Source of the DNA: Diplolepis rosae
Taxonomy: Eukaryota > Arthropoda > Insecta > Hymenoptera > Diplolepididae
Length of the DNA stretch: 64,000 nucleotides
Assembly (NCBI GenBank): GCA_030998225.1
Contig: JAPYXD010000266.1
Coordinates: 558,001 to 622,000, forward strand
Reading direction: 5' to 3'
Below the pieces are notes generated by a model. The model searched no databases. It saw nothing but the letters and a program-made list of their open reading frames with translations, and was not told where the DNA came from. Position 1 is the first letter of the stretch; each line of letters opens with the position of its first letter. Shown here piece by piece: positions 42,100 through 53,160 of the stretch. The translations under genes and the position numbers were made by a program.

Positions 42100-42859
42100 T
42101 TATAATGATAAAATTCCCAAAATTGCTCTTTTCCGGTTGAGTTTAACAAAAGCAGGTCGAGGAGTTGGAGTTTCCTTATTACTACGATGTTTTTGGCAAT
42201 CGAAAAAATGCGGAAAAACACCTTTTTTAATCATTATTGGTTTCCCAGTTAAAGAGTACTTTACGTAATTTTTCATATCCTCTTTTAACTGAAATAATTC
42301 ATTCACGTAATTATTATTTCATAATTTATAAATTAATTTAACCGCATTATTATTGTAAAATTTTTTCGAAGCTACAACGTGAAAACTCTTTATTGAAAAA
42401 TTTGAAAACAGTAATAACAGCAAGTTCTATGTTTAACATTCTTAATTTGTATCACATAAAGTTATGATCATGATTTTCTCTATAAAACCTGCTCCTTAGA
42501 CGTAAAGTAATAACTTTTTAAATCATATTATTATTTACACATCGACAAATTGAGGTTAGATTTTTTTTTACTTCTATAATTATAAATATAAATAAATCTA
42601 TATCTTTTTTCAATTACAGTTTATTTACAGATAACATAATATTATGAACAAAAGAAGAAACTATACTTACGTCAAAATGATCTTGACAGCAAAACATGTT
42701 ACTATTTTCTGGCATATCTCGCCGGTGCGCACTTTCAAACCATTTATTTCGCACAATCGGATTTACCGGAACCGGAAAAAAATTTTTATCGGGTGTCTTG
42801 GTTGTTGAATTATGACACTCATCGACAAAACACCATTTATATGCCGTTTTTTTCGACAT
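42100..42859 (-). CDS. THAP-domain protein, two exons, within an inverted-repeat element
   Basis: Exon 1 (42671-42859) starts MSKKTAYKWCFVDECHNSTT and ends FCCQDHFD before the donor GTAAGT. Exon 2 (42100-42288) follows the acceptor ATTATTTCAG, begins LKEDMKNYVKYSLTGKPIMI and ends RKRAILGILSL. Each exon is 189 nt and the junction is phase 0, giving 125 residues. The C...C...W...C..H pattern with FFPVP is a complete THAP zinc finger, a sequence-specific DNA-binding fold used by P-element-type transposases and host regulators. No catalytic domain follows. Both exons are free of stops, so the gene may still be expressed. Confidence 0.8.
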
Positions 42860-43115
42860 TTTATACAATTTTCAATTGGTCTTCTATACAAAGATGTGAC
42901 ACAGAGCGATCGTATACAACGATGTGACGTCACCGTATCATCGGAAGCATTCGGCTGTTTCCGGAACGTTTTCGGAAATTTTAAAATTTACACTTTTCAA
43001 ACGCTCATTAATAATTTATTATTAACTAAAAAATTCAGAAAAACATTTTGTATGCAAAAGTGACCCCCAAATTTCATTTTTTCATCATAAAAAAAAATGT
43101 GCAAATTCCCAATTC

Positions 43116-44219
43116 AGGTTAATTATTAATGATTAATTGTTAAGGTTTATCTTCTAAGGCGGTCTCGATACCTTAATGTTTTTATTCTTAAAAAAATCTG
43201 GCACTGAAGAGGGCCCACATCTGTGACGGAAACGTTTGACACTTTGAAATTTTATAGTTCCACCGCCTAAACGGTTGGAAAAAAAGTAACTGAACCCGTA
43301 CCGATTCAATTATCATATATTTATTACTATGAGTCAATATAAAAATCCAAAACATGTACAGGAACATGTCTTGCTATATATTCATTTATCCCGAGTCAAT
43401 ATTTTCGACGGTTATTTTTAAAACACTAGCTAGCAGACGGCTAGTTAATATTTTCAAAAGTCTTTGCCTGGTTAATTCTTTCGAAAATTTCTACAAAGTT
43501 TCAAATATTTACAAGAATTAGTAATTAGTTCATTAGATTAGTTTCAATTTCATACATATATACATATATACAGATCGAATGAAGTAATATAAATAAAAGT
43601 ATTTTAGTTTACAAACTCACATTTCCACGCAGCCCAAATAAGCCTGCATGCAAGTTCGACGTTCGTCTGCTAGAAGAGACTTATGTGTATTGAGTCATAT
43701 GCGCGTGGTGCGCCGTTTTTGGGACTCAACCATCGATTTTCGTCCCAAAAGCAGCGCCTGAGCCTCTAGCTACACAATCTACTATATTGTTGTACTATTA
43801 AGGTAGTACTTCCCTTAAGTCGACTAATTGAAAAGTTGAAATTTGAGGAGATCGTAAATGATGTTTAAGTAAACATTCTAGCAGAGGGCACAGTCGGGTC
43901 TCCATGTGAAATCGGCCTTAAAACCAAATCAAATTTCGCATCAACCATAGACCATTTTCGTTTTCTTCTTTTTTAAGCTAAACAAATCATAGAAAAATTT
44001 TGAAAAAAATCAGGGTTCTTTTTTTCAATAGAAGACAAATTTGTAAATTATTGCAGATTTTTTAATGCATAATTCGCGATGCAAAAAATTGCGAACATTT
44101 TTGCACGCAATTTTGTTCATGTATGATTTGCGCGACCAATTTTTTGAATTATTTTATTCATTAGCTACCTATCGACGATTAAAACAGAATTTTTGCAAGG
44201 TGTGGACGGGGGTAAAAAA
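43116..44219. other. AT-rich stretch with a short shared block
   Basis: No coding signature. A 37-bp block at 43679-43716 (containing GTCATATGCGCGTGGTGCGC) recurs in the same orientation at 52730-52766 with one difference. ATTAAGGTAGTACTT near 43798 resembles the TTAAGGTAGT end of the element at 12039. Confidence 0.4.
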
Positions 44220-44220
44220 A

Positions 44221-44856
44221 AAATTTAAGAATGAAACACAAAATGATTCAAAAGACTGCCACGGCTGGCCTTACAGTACCCCATTCGATCAACCCAATTT
44301 TTCAGTACATTTTGGTACAGTTTGGGCAAAAGGTCAATAAGGTAAAAAAGCAATATTGTCGCATTTGGTACGGTGGCATCATTGGGTCATTTTTCTTCGA
44401 AAATGAGGAAGGAGTCGCAGTTACGGTCAATAGTGAGCTTTACCGTGCCATGCTCAACGAATTTTCGTTTCCAAAAATTGAAGAGAATGACATGGACGAC
44501 ATGTGTTTTCAACGGGACGGGGTCACTTGTCACACAGCCAACGTAACAATCGATTTTTTGCGCACCGTTTTCGAAAATCGAATAATCAGCCGAAATTCTG
44601 ATGTCAATTGGCTGCCTCGGAGCCGTGATTTGACCCCGTTGGACTATTTTTTGTGGGGAGCTGTTAAGAATAAGTGTTACGCTAACCATCCACAGACGAT
44701 TGAGGCCTTGAAACACGAAATCGAAGTTGCCATTTATGGAACTGAAGCCCAAACAATTGAAAATGTACTGAAAAATTGGGTTGATCGAATGGGGTACTGT
44801 AAGGCCAGCCGTGGCAGTCATTTAAATGATGTTGTGTTTCATTCTTAAATTGAAAC
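44221..44856. mobile_element. Tc1/mariner derivative whose inverted repeats are its own 3' coding end
   Basis: Roughly 44221-44313 is the reverse complement of 44764-44856. The right copy is the natural transposase C-terminus, and the left copy is the same sequence inverted and placed upstream of the remaining coding region. The result is a 636-bp hairpin-forming unit. Confidence 0.8.
44314..44848 (+). pseudogene. Tc1/mariner transposase, C-terminal half
   Basis: The frame contains MCFQRDGVTCHTANVTIDFL (second catalytic Asp region), NWLPRSRDLTPLDYFLWGAV (third Asp) and the C-terminal NWVDRMGYCKASRGSHLNDV. These are typical of the DD41D-like group of insect Tc1/mariner elements. The N-terminal DNA-binding half and the first Asp are missing. 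The right end reaches a GATTGCCCACCCTGTATA-type terminus near 44942-44957. Confidence 0.8.
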
Positions 44857-45169
44857 GTTCAATCTTCCTAATAAAACCATACTTTTGAAAAAATATCCAT
44901 AAGTTTTTTTTTATAGCCAATTCAAATTTCAAATGTTAGATTGCCCACCCTGTATAAACTACAAAATGTCAATTTTATGGAAAGATATTACAAAAAAATT
45001 TCAATTAGATCTCTTTGAAGGATATTATTAAGTCTGTAAAAAAATTAACATTTTAAAAGGGTTTTTTTAGCATGTCTTTATAGTATTTTGTTAACTAAGC
45101 AAAATATTTATAGGATTTCTTCCCTGGGTTCTATCTTGGGGTTAAACATGATACAAAAAGTCGTGTAAT

Positions 45170-45900
45170 TTTAAAAATGTGTAGCTTCGTACTAATGAAA
45201 TTTCAAAGTGTAATTTTAGATGCAAAATTAAATATATTATATTTTTGAATGATCAAACTTTTTATTCACACTTATTTATTGAACAGTCTTGTAAAAGATG
45301 TCAAGTATTCTAAAAATTCTTTGTTCGAGATATTTCATTTCATAGGAATATTTTTGAATTTTGCTTCATATTAAAGAAATCTCAATGTGTAATTTCCTAT
45401 GCAAAATTAGATATTATTCATTTTATTTTCAAATGATCAAACCATTTGTTTACACTTATATATTTCGATTTTCATGTAAAAGATGTTAAGCACTCTAAAA
45501 GTTCTTTTAAAATGTTTTATTCTAAAGAATTATTTTTCAATTTTACTTCATACCAAAGAAAGTTAATGTACGATTTCGTTTGCTAATTTAGATATAATTT
45601 ATGTGTTTTTCTAATATTCAAACCTTATATATTCAAAGATTCAAAATCTTTTCAAATTTAAAATGTTTTAGTAAAGCATTGAATATTTTAAAAACTTTAA
45701 AAATATTAATACACTCATAGTTATGTACTTAAACCGTCTGGTAAAAATGTTACATATTTTTAAAAAAATTTTATTTTACTTTATAGAAATGGTTTGTCGA
45801 ATTTACTTGACACCAAATAAATCTCAAAGTGCAAGATCATATGCGAATTCAGATATAATTTATGCTTTTTTGTAATATTCAAACCCTTTCTTTACATAGG
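45170..45900 (+). repeat. Degenerate tandem array, four copies
   Basis: Blocks of the type AAATCTCAAAGTGTAAT...ATGCAAAATTAGATAT occur at about 45197, 45373, 45559 and 45818 (spacings 176, 186 and 259). The units are strongly diverged and AT-rich. Confidence 0.6.
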
Positions 45901-47560
45901 CACTACCATCGGAAATTAGAGGTTTTCCTGTTGCTTCAGCTATTGTTGAAGTGACTTAATTTTTATAATAAAAGGTTAAAATTTTTTCTTGGTGCTAGAA
46001 TAGCAGTTAATAAGCTAAGTTAATAAGGCTTGTAATAAGCCCAAGTTAGAAGCAAAATATTAATTGTGTAAAAATATACTACAAAATACTTCAAATGATC
46101 TGTTTGAATAATATCAATAACTCGAAAAATAATTAACATTCTGAAAAGTTTCAAGTCTTATTTCGAAGGTAAGTCTTCATAGTATTGTTTTAACTAATTA
46201 AGATATTTTTAGAATTTTTTTGCTAGATTCTGCCCTAGAGTTAAATATGGTAATGAAAAATCGTCAAATTTCAAATGATGATTGTACTACATTAACTATT
46301 CTCATCGCTATTAAAAATCACTGCTGACTTTGAACCACGATATCTCGGTGAAAAAAAGAGATCGGACATTTTTAAAAAAACAGTTGGCAAGCTTATGAAA
46401 TTCCACGTCTAGTGATCTTCAACAAATATTTTTTTGACCTTCTGAAAATAATACAGCACGTGAGGAGTTAAAAAAAAAAATTCAAGATTTTCTCAAATTC
46501 TCTACCTCAACTTCAACTTTTTGCATGACCTAGGAAATTTTTTTTCAAAATCTGAAAATTATACGACATAAAGTCTAAAATCTTATCTTTAATTTAAGCC
46601 AAGAAAACTTGAAAAATATTCATGGGTACCCGAGATACGATTAAAAATGTTCAATCGTATCTGAGTTGAGTTTTCATCGACGATCACGGATCTCGACCGG
46701 TTTGTTGTTCGCCTCCTTCGTTGAGGCAGGACCGAATAGGCCACGCACAAAGGTGGCGCTTAAGTGGAGCTCTCCTATATGTTCTTTGAACCAAGAACGT
46801 GTTTCCTTTATTTTCTTTCCTTTCATTCTTAGTTGATATTTACAATGACTATTAAAATTTTTATTAATGTTCTAGTTTATAAGAATTTTAAGAAATAAAA
46901 AATGTTTACATATCATTGTTCTATTCGTTAATATGGGGATAATATTGAATTTAAATAATTTTTAATAATCACAAATAACAATAAATATTTTTCAAAATTT
47001 AGAATAATTAGAAATAAAAATTACTAATGAACAGAATCAAAAATACATATAAGAGGGCTCCACTTAAGCGCCACCTTTGTGCGTGGCCTATTCGGTCCTG
47101 CCTCAACGAAGGAGGCGAACAACAAACCGGTCGAGATCCGTGATCGTCGATGAAAACTCAACTCAGATACGATTGAACATTTTTAATCGTATCTCGGGTA
47201 CCCATGAATATTTTTCAAGTTTTCTTGGCTTAAATTAAAGATAAGATTTTAGACTTTATGTCGTATAATTTTCAGATTTTGAAAAAAAATTTCCTAGGTC
47301 ATGCAAAAAGTTGAAGTTGAGGTAGAGAATTTGAGAAAATCTTGAATTTTTTTTTTTTAACTCCTCACGTGCTGTATTATTTTCAGAAGGTCAAAAAAAT
47401 ATTTGTTGTGGATCACTAGACGTGGAATTTCATAAGCTTGCCAATTGTTTTTTTTAAAATGTCCTATCTCTTTTTTTTCACCGAGATATCGTGGTTCAAA
47501 GTCAGCAGTGATTTTTAATAGCGATGACAAGCACCGTGCGCACAATTTCCGACGGTAGTG
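45901..47560. mobile_element. Large fold-back element, copy 1
   Basis: Ends CACTACCATCGGAAATT (left) and the reverse complement of CACTACCGTCGGAAATTGTG (right). Arms 46296-46780 and 47057-47530 are close inverted copies. The left arm is interrupted after 17 bp by about 375 bp of unrelated sequence. The centre (46781-47056) is unique and has the opposite orientation in copy 2. Confidence 0.85.
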
Positions 47561-49005
47561 TACATCGATTTTTAAAAACTTTTTATAAGAAGTTACACAT
47601 TTTAAAAATTACACGACGTTTTGTACCATGTTTAACCCCAAGAATCCAGAAAAAGAATTCCAAAGATATTTGTAATATTTTTCCATAAAATTGACATTTT
47701 TCTTTCAATTTGAGCTATAATTTTTGAAAATTTTTATTTTTAAAAATAAGACTAGCCTTGCTTAGATGCTTTAGCCAGCTGATCTTCCGCAACAAAGGCC
47801 ACGTGCTTTTTGTAACTATTTTCTATTGTAGCTAACAAGAAACTAACTGTTACCAGACTAACATATTTACATAGTCCTTTACTTTGCCTGGAAAGGCCCT
47901 TACAAAGTTATCGACTATCTAGACAATAATAATCTGAGTGTTGGAAATAAAGAAAAATAATTGAGGATACCCTTACCAGAGATAAGATGGGAGATTGCTA
48001 AAGTAATGTATTTAATTTCGAGTGATTTTCCGCAGCACGCCCTATGAAACTTTGCTTTTGCGAACTAAAATGAAAGGTCCACGCTGCTACAGCAGTGATC
48101 CCAGAAATTGGGACATAGCAGCCCCCGCCACGCTCTCATGTGGGAGCATGCACAATCAAGCGCTCCATGTGTTACGTACGAATAATTTAATTCAAATCAT
48201 AGAAAATGAATCGTGTCCCAAATTAACCAAATTTAGTTTATAAATTTATCGTTCGGTTGAGGTTCCGAACTGCGAATTTTAAAAGAATAGATCAATTAAA
48301 CTTCGTTTTTATTTTGGGATCGTTATGTCTCTCCCCTGTGACTGAGGAGGCTATACCCGGTTAAACAAAAGAAAATCAACCATGTATACGTCAGAGGTAA
48401 AGAAGAATTAAACTTGAATTTTCCATTTTCAACAATTCCATTTAAAGTGTTTATAAGTATAAATATTTTGGGACAATGCCCTACTTACTCTTATCCTAGA
48501 CTCACACTACCATTCCTGGAAAGAGAGAGGAAGAGATGTCTTTTACGAGTTATTATCCTCAACTAATGAAATAGGTAACCGACCGTTCATGATCAAACGA
48601 ATTGGACCTTTAAAATGGTCCGCCGAAGAAAGATATATTAAAAATATATTGTTATCTAATTTAATATATTTTGTATATTTTACTCTCGACGAATACAGAC
48701 TTTTATTATTTACGTCCGCCCGATGAGACTTCCCGAAACCGGTATTACTAGCCAATTTTACAAGTCAGCCTTAACTAGTAAATGAATATCGATCGTACCA
48801 GGTTGCTCGTGTAACTGCAAATTTGGTTTGACGTTGATCTATTATACTAGTTCATCGCGAGGTGAACATGGTAGGATTTTTTGATGATTAAGAAATCTAT
48901 GATTGGACAAAAGTATATAGTCTATATACCATCTTGATTTCCTAAGCCAGTCTTCCTCGTTGAATTGTGGTAAGTCTTCCTTGGTGATAAGGTTTCAAAG
49001 TTGCC
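47561..49005. other. AT-rich intergenic stretch
   Basis: No coding family recognised. The block at 48093-48175 starts CAGTGATCCCAGAAATTGGG and is a one-ended relative of the MITE at 25229. No matching right end was found. Confidence 0.4.
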
Positions 49006-49251
49006 CTATAGCATATGATTTAGTTTTAACTTTTCCGTCGTTGGGTTACGTCTCCATACCATAAATTCGTCGTACAGTTCTTGCTGCTCGGAAACGTTCG
49101 ATGTTGTTTCGGATGGTGTTTCACTCAGTTCTGAAAGATCATTCACTAACCGTTCGCTGACGGCGTGATAATATGAATAAGAGGAGCATAAAAAACATTC
49201 GATTCGTTGCCAGTATGATTCTGCGGTACATTTTGAGTTTGAAAGTATCAA
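49006..49251 (-). other. Open frame of unknown function, 81 codons
   Basis: It reads ...IECFLCSSYSYYHAVSERLV and LSELSETPSETTSNVSEQQE, ending NPTTEKLKLNHML. It is Ser/Glu-rich and looks protein-like, but no domain was recognised and the start may be spliced. It may be a retroelement remnant, given the Gypsy integrase next to it. Confidence 0.2.
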
Positions 49252-49255
49252 AGTT

Positions 49256-49382
49256 AATACAATAATTTTATTTTTTAGCGTTAAAAACTAAAAAAAAACA
49301 TAATGCCTGTCACTGAAGGCAGTGCAGTGGTTCATCAATTGCCATGTCTCCATCGTCAGGATTGACTATTTGTTAGTGAGAC
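49256..49382. repeat. Solo arm of the fold-back family at 54219
   Basis: CATAATGCCTGTCACTGAAG and the following bases up to ATTGACTATTTGTTAGTGAG match the reverse complement of the right arm near 54830-54960. Only one arm is present. Confidence 0.65.
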
Positions 49383-50100
49383 GAAAGTTACCTCTCGTTT
49401 CATAATAAACGAAGGAATCTTGTATCAGAAGACAAGGGAAGGAAAACGAATTCCTCTACCAATTAAAATGTTTAAAAAATTAATTTAGGAATGCCATAGC
49501 CTATGGACACACTGGAGCAGACAAAAACTGCAAAATCATCAAAGAATACTTCTACTATCCAGGACTAGCAAAAATAATTAGGTAAACATTAAGTACCTGT
49601 GACTCATGCCAATGAAATAATATTTCGACACAACGTCGTTACCCATCATCCAGGAGTCGGTGCAACCAGAGGAGCCATTAAAGCTGCTATCCATTGATTT
49701 CTTCGGGCCCTTAGTGAAAACAAAATATGGATATGAGTATATTTTGGTAATGATAGACACATTTACGAAATACATGGAATTATATTCAATAAAAAGAGCT
49801 ACCTGTGATGCAACCGTAAAAGAGGTGGATGAATTTACAAGAAGTGTAGGAAAACCACAGAAGAAACTGGTTGACCGAGGCACACAATTCACGAGTAGAA
49901 AATGGAAAGAGGCAAAGATGGTGGAAAAAGTAGATCGAGAATTGGTAAGATTTTTTAGGACATTTCCATCAATGGACAAGCATGAATCATGGTACAACTG
50001 AATAGAAGAAATTGAAACCATATTGAATGAATCCTATCATGACACGATCGAGATAACATCACGCGAAGCACTATAAGGCAAAAGGCAAACAAGAATTTAA
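49383..50100 (+). pseudogene. Ty3/Gypsy integrase remnant
   Basis: A degraded zinc-binding region (49480-49610, His/Cys spacing in broken frames) precedes an open 113-codon frame that begins MQPEEPLKLLSIDFFGPLVK. The core has LSIDFFGPL with the first catalytic Asp, YILVMIDTFTKYMELY, and LVDRGTQFTSRKWKE where the second Asp is expected (usually D-G/N; here DRG). The last Glu lies in broken sequence after 49960. No LTRs nearby. Confidence 0.75.
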
Positions 50101-50159
50101 GAAACATGGATTCCACAAACGAAAAAACGATTTATAAAGACTTAAGTTACAGTAATTAA

Positions 50160-50362
50160 GGCCGTGTGATAAGGCCTGACGTCACCAATTACATACGACC
50201 ACTTTATTAATAAAATAATAATTTAAATAAACTTTCTGGAGAAGACAGGAATGCAAAAAAATGTAACACATTACTGTATTCTCCGGAAAATTGGTTAAAA
50301 TCATTATTTTAATTATAAAGCGGTCATATATAATTGGTGACGTCAGAGCCTGCCATATGGCC
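50160..50362. mobile_element. 203-bp palindromic MITE, copy 2
   Basis: Same length and ends as 22075-22277, with about 60-bp inverted arms containing TGACGTCACCAATTA. It is flanked by TTAA on the left and ATAA on the right. Confidence 0.85.
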
Positions 50363-50733
50363 ATAATGTATAAAAAAATCGACAAAATGAAAAAATACAT
50401 GCCGAAGTACACGGAGAGAAGAACATTGCACACGCTGCTATAAAACATAGCCGCGGTGATTCGGTACGCGTGGCATTGGTCCGCGAACGATGAAAAATGG
50501 AAACATAGCGGTCGGCGCTATATTACATGGATATTAAGATCGTAGCGAATTCTCCAATGGAAAATTTGAACGACTCCAATGTTGCATTGCCGACACTTCC
50601 AATATATTTTGCTCCTCTTCCGCACATGCGCAGTTTCTCTCGCGTAGAGAAACAACTGACGAACATTGGTTGTTTATCAGTGTTTTATATACTGAGAAAA
50701 TATGAATAACCTAACAAACATAAATTCAACATA

Positions 50734-52021
50734 TTGGATTGTCCCAGAAGTAACTGCTGATTTTTTCATACAAATTAAACACATTTTTTTAAATCCAAGG
50801 AATGAACTTTAATCAATGATATATTTTCCATTTTTTTCAAGGACATTTTGCCATCTGTCTGGTGATTTCATGATTCCACGCTCATAGAACTTCTGGTCTT
50901 TATCGGCAAAGAACTGAACCAAGTGCGATTTCACAGCTTCATCATCATTGAAAGTTTTACTATTTAAGGAGTTCTGCAAAGATCGAAATAAATAGTAATC
51001 TGATGGTGCAAGATCAGGGCTATAAGGTGGATGTAAAATCACTTCCCAATAAAGCCTTAATAATTTTTGGCGAGTGCCTAAAGATGCGTGTGGTGTAACG
51101 TTGTCATGGTAAAAAATTACACCTTTACGATTGACCAATTCTGATCGTTTTTCTTTGACCGTTGCGTTCAGTTTGTTCAGCTGACGACAGTAGACACCTG
51201 AATTAATCGTTTGGTTTCTTGGAAGCAGCTCAAACATTACCACACCTTTCCAATCCCACCAAACAGACAGGATCATCTTTTTTTGATGCAATTCAGCTTT
51301 CAAAGTTGTTTGTGGTGGTTCATCACGCTTGGACCATGATCGTTTTCAAACGATGTTATTGTAAACAATACACTTTTCATCACCAGTGATAATTCGTTTT
51401 AAAAAAGGATCGAATTCATTGCGTTTAAGATGCAAATCACAAGCGTTGATGCGTTTTGTTAGATAAAATCCATTCAATTCATGTGGTATCCAAATATCAA
51501 GTTTTTTAACAAGTCCAAGACGTTGTATATGACGGACGATTATTGATTTTGGTATTTTTGACAATTCTTAAATCTCTCGCACAGTTACATAACGATCCAA
51601 TTCGATTATGGCTTTGATTTGGTCATCATCGACTTTATTTGGCCGACCTGAGCGTTGCTCATCTTTGAGTGAAAAATCGCCAGAATGGAATTTATCAAAC
51701 CAATTTCGACACTGTCTGTCTTTTAAGGCTTCCTCATCATACAAATCACGTAACTTTATAGCAGCCTGTGCTGTGTTCTTTCCTTTACGGAAATAAAAAA
51801 GGAAAATATGACGAAAATGCTCATTTTCATACTCCATCTTAAAGTTGATGCCAAACTAACAAATGTAAACGAAATTACGCGCAATTTGTTTCTAAATATA
51901 ACTGAGCGTGACAGCTAACAAATGCCAGAAGGAAAAGATCATCACATTGAAAGAAGCTATTCAAAAAGATGGTCAAAGACATCTATATGTGAAATCAACA
52001 ATTACTTCTGGGACAACCCAA
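50734..52021 (-). mobile_element. Near-complete mariner element (1,288 bp), TSD TA
   Basis: Terminal inverted repeats of about 29 bp (TTGGATTGTCCCAGAAGTAA on the left; right end complementary with two or three changes) are flanked by TA at 50732-50733 and 52022-52023. The length is typical of mariner. A broken transposase gene fills the minus strand. Confidence 0.92.
50809..51837 (-). pseudogene. Mariner transposase of the 50734 element
   Basis: Order on the minus strand: helix-turn-helix (HFRHIFLFYFRKGKNTAQAA, then SGRPNKVDDDQIKAIIELDR), a linker with IPKSIIVRHIQRLGLVKKLD, ITGDEKCIVYNN with the first Asp, VIFYHDNVTPHASLGTR with the second, and PPYSPDLAPSDYYLFRSL with the third. The usual Trp after GDEK is Cys. 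Breaks: a stop after VTVREI near 51568 and a stop or shift between 51346 and 51303. It is otherwise nearly full length, so it is a recent but inactive copy. Confidence 0.9.
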
Positions 52022-52023
52022 TA

Positions 52024-53000
52024 TAAAAAAGCCTATATAATAACGGAAAAATTATTCTTGGATTTTGGATTATTCTGGAATCAATCATTTTTAGGCAACA
52101 CATACTTTTCAAGTTGTGATTAGTTCAAAATTGTGAAAAATTGTTAGTCAAAAAATTTTGAAAATTTAAAAAAACTTTTAGAAATCAAAAATAGTTGAAA
52201 TTTTAATGATTTTAAAAATAGGAAAAAGTTTTAAAAAATAAAATATTTTTGAAAGATTTAAAAATTTTGTTAAAATTTAAAATGATAAAAAAATTACAGT
52301 TTTACAAAAATTCAATGTTTTCAAAATTTTGAAAAAAGTTTACCCCCCACCCCATGAAAAGAATCGTTTTTCCATGATGGCGATATAAAATGCAAGACAT
52401 TATATTTATTTTTCAATCGTGATAATGTCATGTAATGAATTGGACACAGCGCTATGGACTAATTGCTGGTAATCAATTGTTACGTAGGAAGATAGGCTAA
52501 GTCGACGTAGCATCGATTCCAATGTCACGCATTTAAACAATTTCAATGTTACAAAGTAGAGACCCCTAGATCAGCGCTGTCATGCGACAGAGCGTGAACA
52601 ATGTTCTTCTCTCCGTGTACACAAATTGTATTTTCTTTCTCTTTCCGGACCAAGAGAGAGAGAATCGATCAAACGTGCTTTAACGTGTCGGCCGTGTTGA
52701 CAACGTGATATATATCTCTCTCATACACACTTATGTGTATTCAGTCATATGCGCGTGGTGCGCCGTATCGCAAATGTACTCCGTCAAGGCTGCTTTTAGG
52801 TGCCGGAAGCACCTTTTCAGCGCATATTTCGCAAAAAATATTGTGTGTGCTACGGAGTTGGGCCGTTATATCTCTGTAAATAGTAAATACTTCAAGGGTG
52901 ATTTTATATGAGACAAGCTCGAATGAACATTAGCTTTTGACAGAGTATTTTTAAAAAATATACAATAGTTTATAATTTTTGTATATATTTAAAATTATTT
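52024..53000. other. AT-rich stretch, no gene recognised
   Basis: Bases 52130-52330 are A/T-run rich. CpG-richer sequence at 52560-52870 contains the block shared with 43679. No domain seen. Confidence 0.4.
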
Positions 53001-53016
53001 ATATTACTTCTTTCAG

Positions 53017-53082
53017 TTGGAGCAACTTATTAATCCTGAAAAATTTAAACGTATGATGAAATACGCCAACAAGATCGAGTAA
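53017..53082 (+). CDS. Candidate terminal exon of an unidentified host gene
   Basis: The strong acceptor ATTACTTCTTTCAG is followed by an open frame, LEQLINPEKFKRMMKYANKI, one Glu, and TAA at 53080-53082. AATAAA lies 72 bp further on at 53155-53160. The peptide has normal codon use and charge. I do not recognise the family and could not find the preceding exon. Confidence 0.4.
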   Translation: MEQLINPEKFKRMMKYANKIE

Positions 53083-53154
53083 TTCAACATTTTTTAAAAT
53101 AGAAGGGGATGGAGCTTTTTTCAGTTTTTAAATATACACAACATTATATACCAT

Positions 53155-53160
53155 AATAAA
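53155..53160 (+). terminator. AATAAA polyadenylation signal after the candidate exon
   Basis: A perfect AATAAA at a suitable distance from the TAA at 53080. A second is at about 53192. In AT-rich DNA such signals are frequent, so support is modest. Confidence 0.35.

Larger units (their letters stand above)
41332..43115. mobile_element. 1.8-kb inverted-repeat element carrying first exons of two convergent genes
   Basis: The ends AATTGGGAATTTGCA (41332) and its reverse complement (43101-43115) bound the unit. A second inverted pair, GAGCGTTTGAAAAG at about 41457 and its reverse complement at 42994-43007, extends the symmetry inwards. Inside, a plus-strand exon begins at 41589 and a two-exon THAP gene runs leftwards from 42859. 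The two genes converge and start just inside opposite ends. The arrangement looks like a deletion derivative of a larger two-gene transposon. No target duplication could be fixed. Confidence 0.7.
50408..52619. repeat. Inverted 21-bp pair enclosing a mariner
   Basis: TACACGGAGAGAAGAACATT at 50408 has its reverse complement at 52599-52619. The pair may be the ends of an older element into which the mariner at 50734 inserted. No target duplication seen. Confidence 0.4.
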
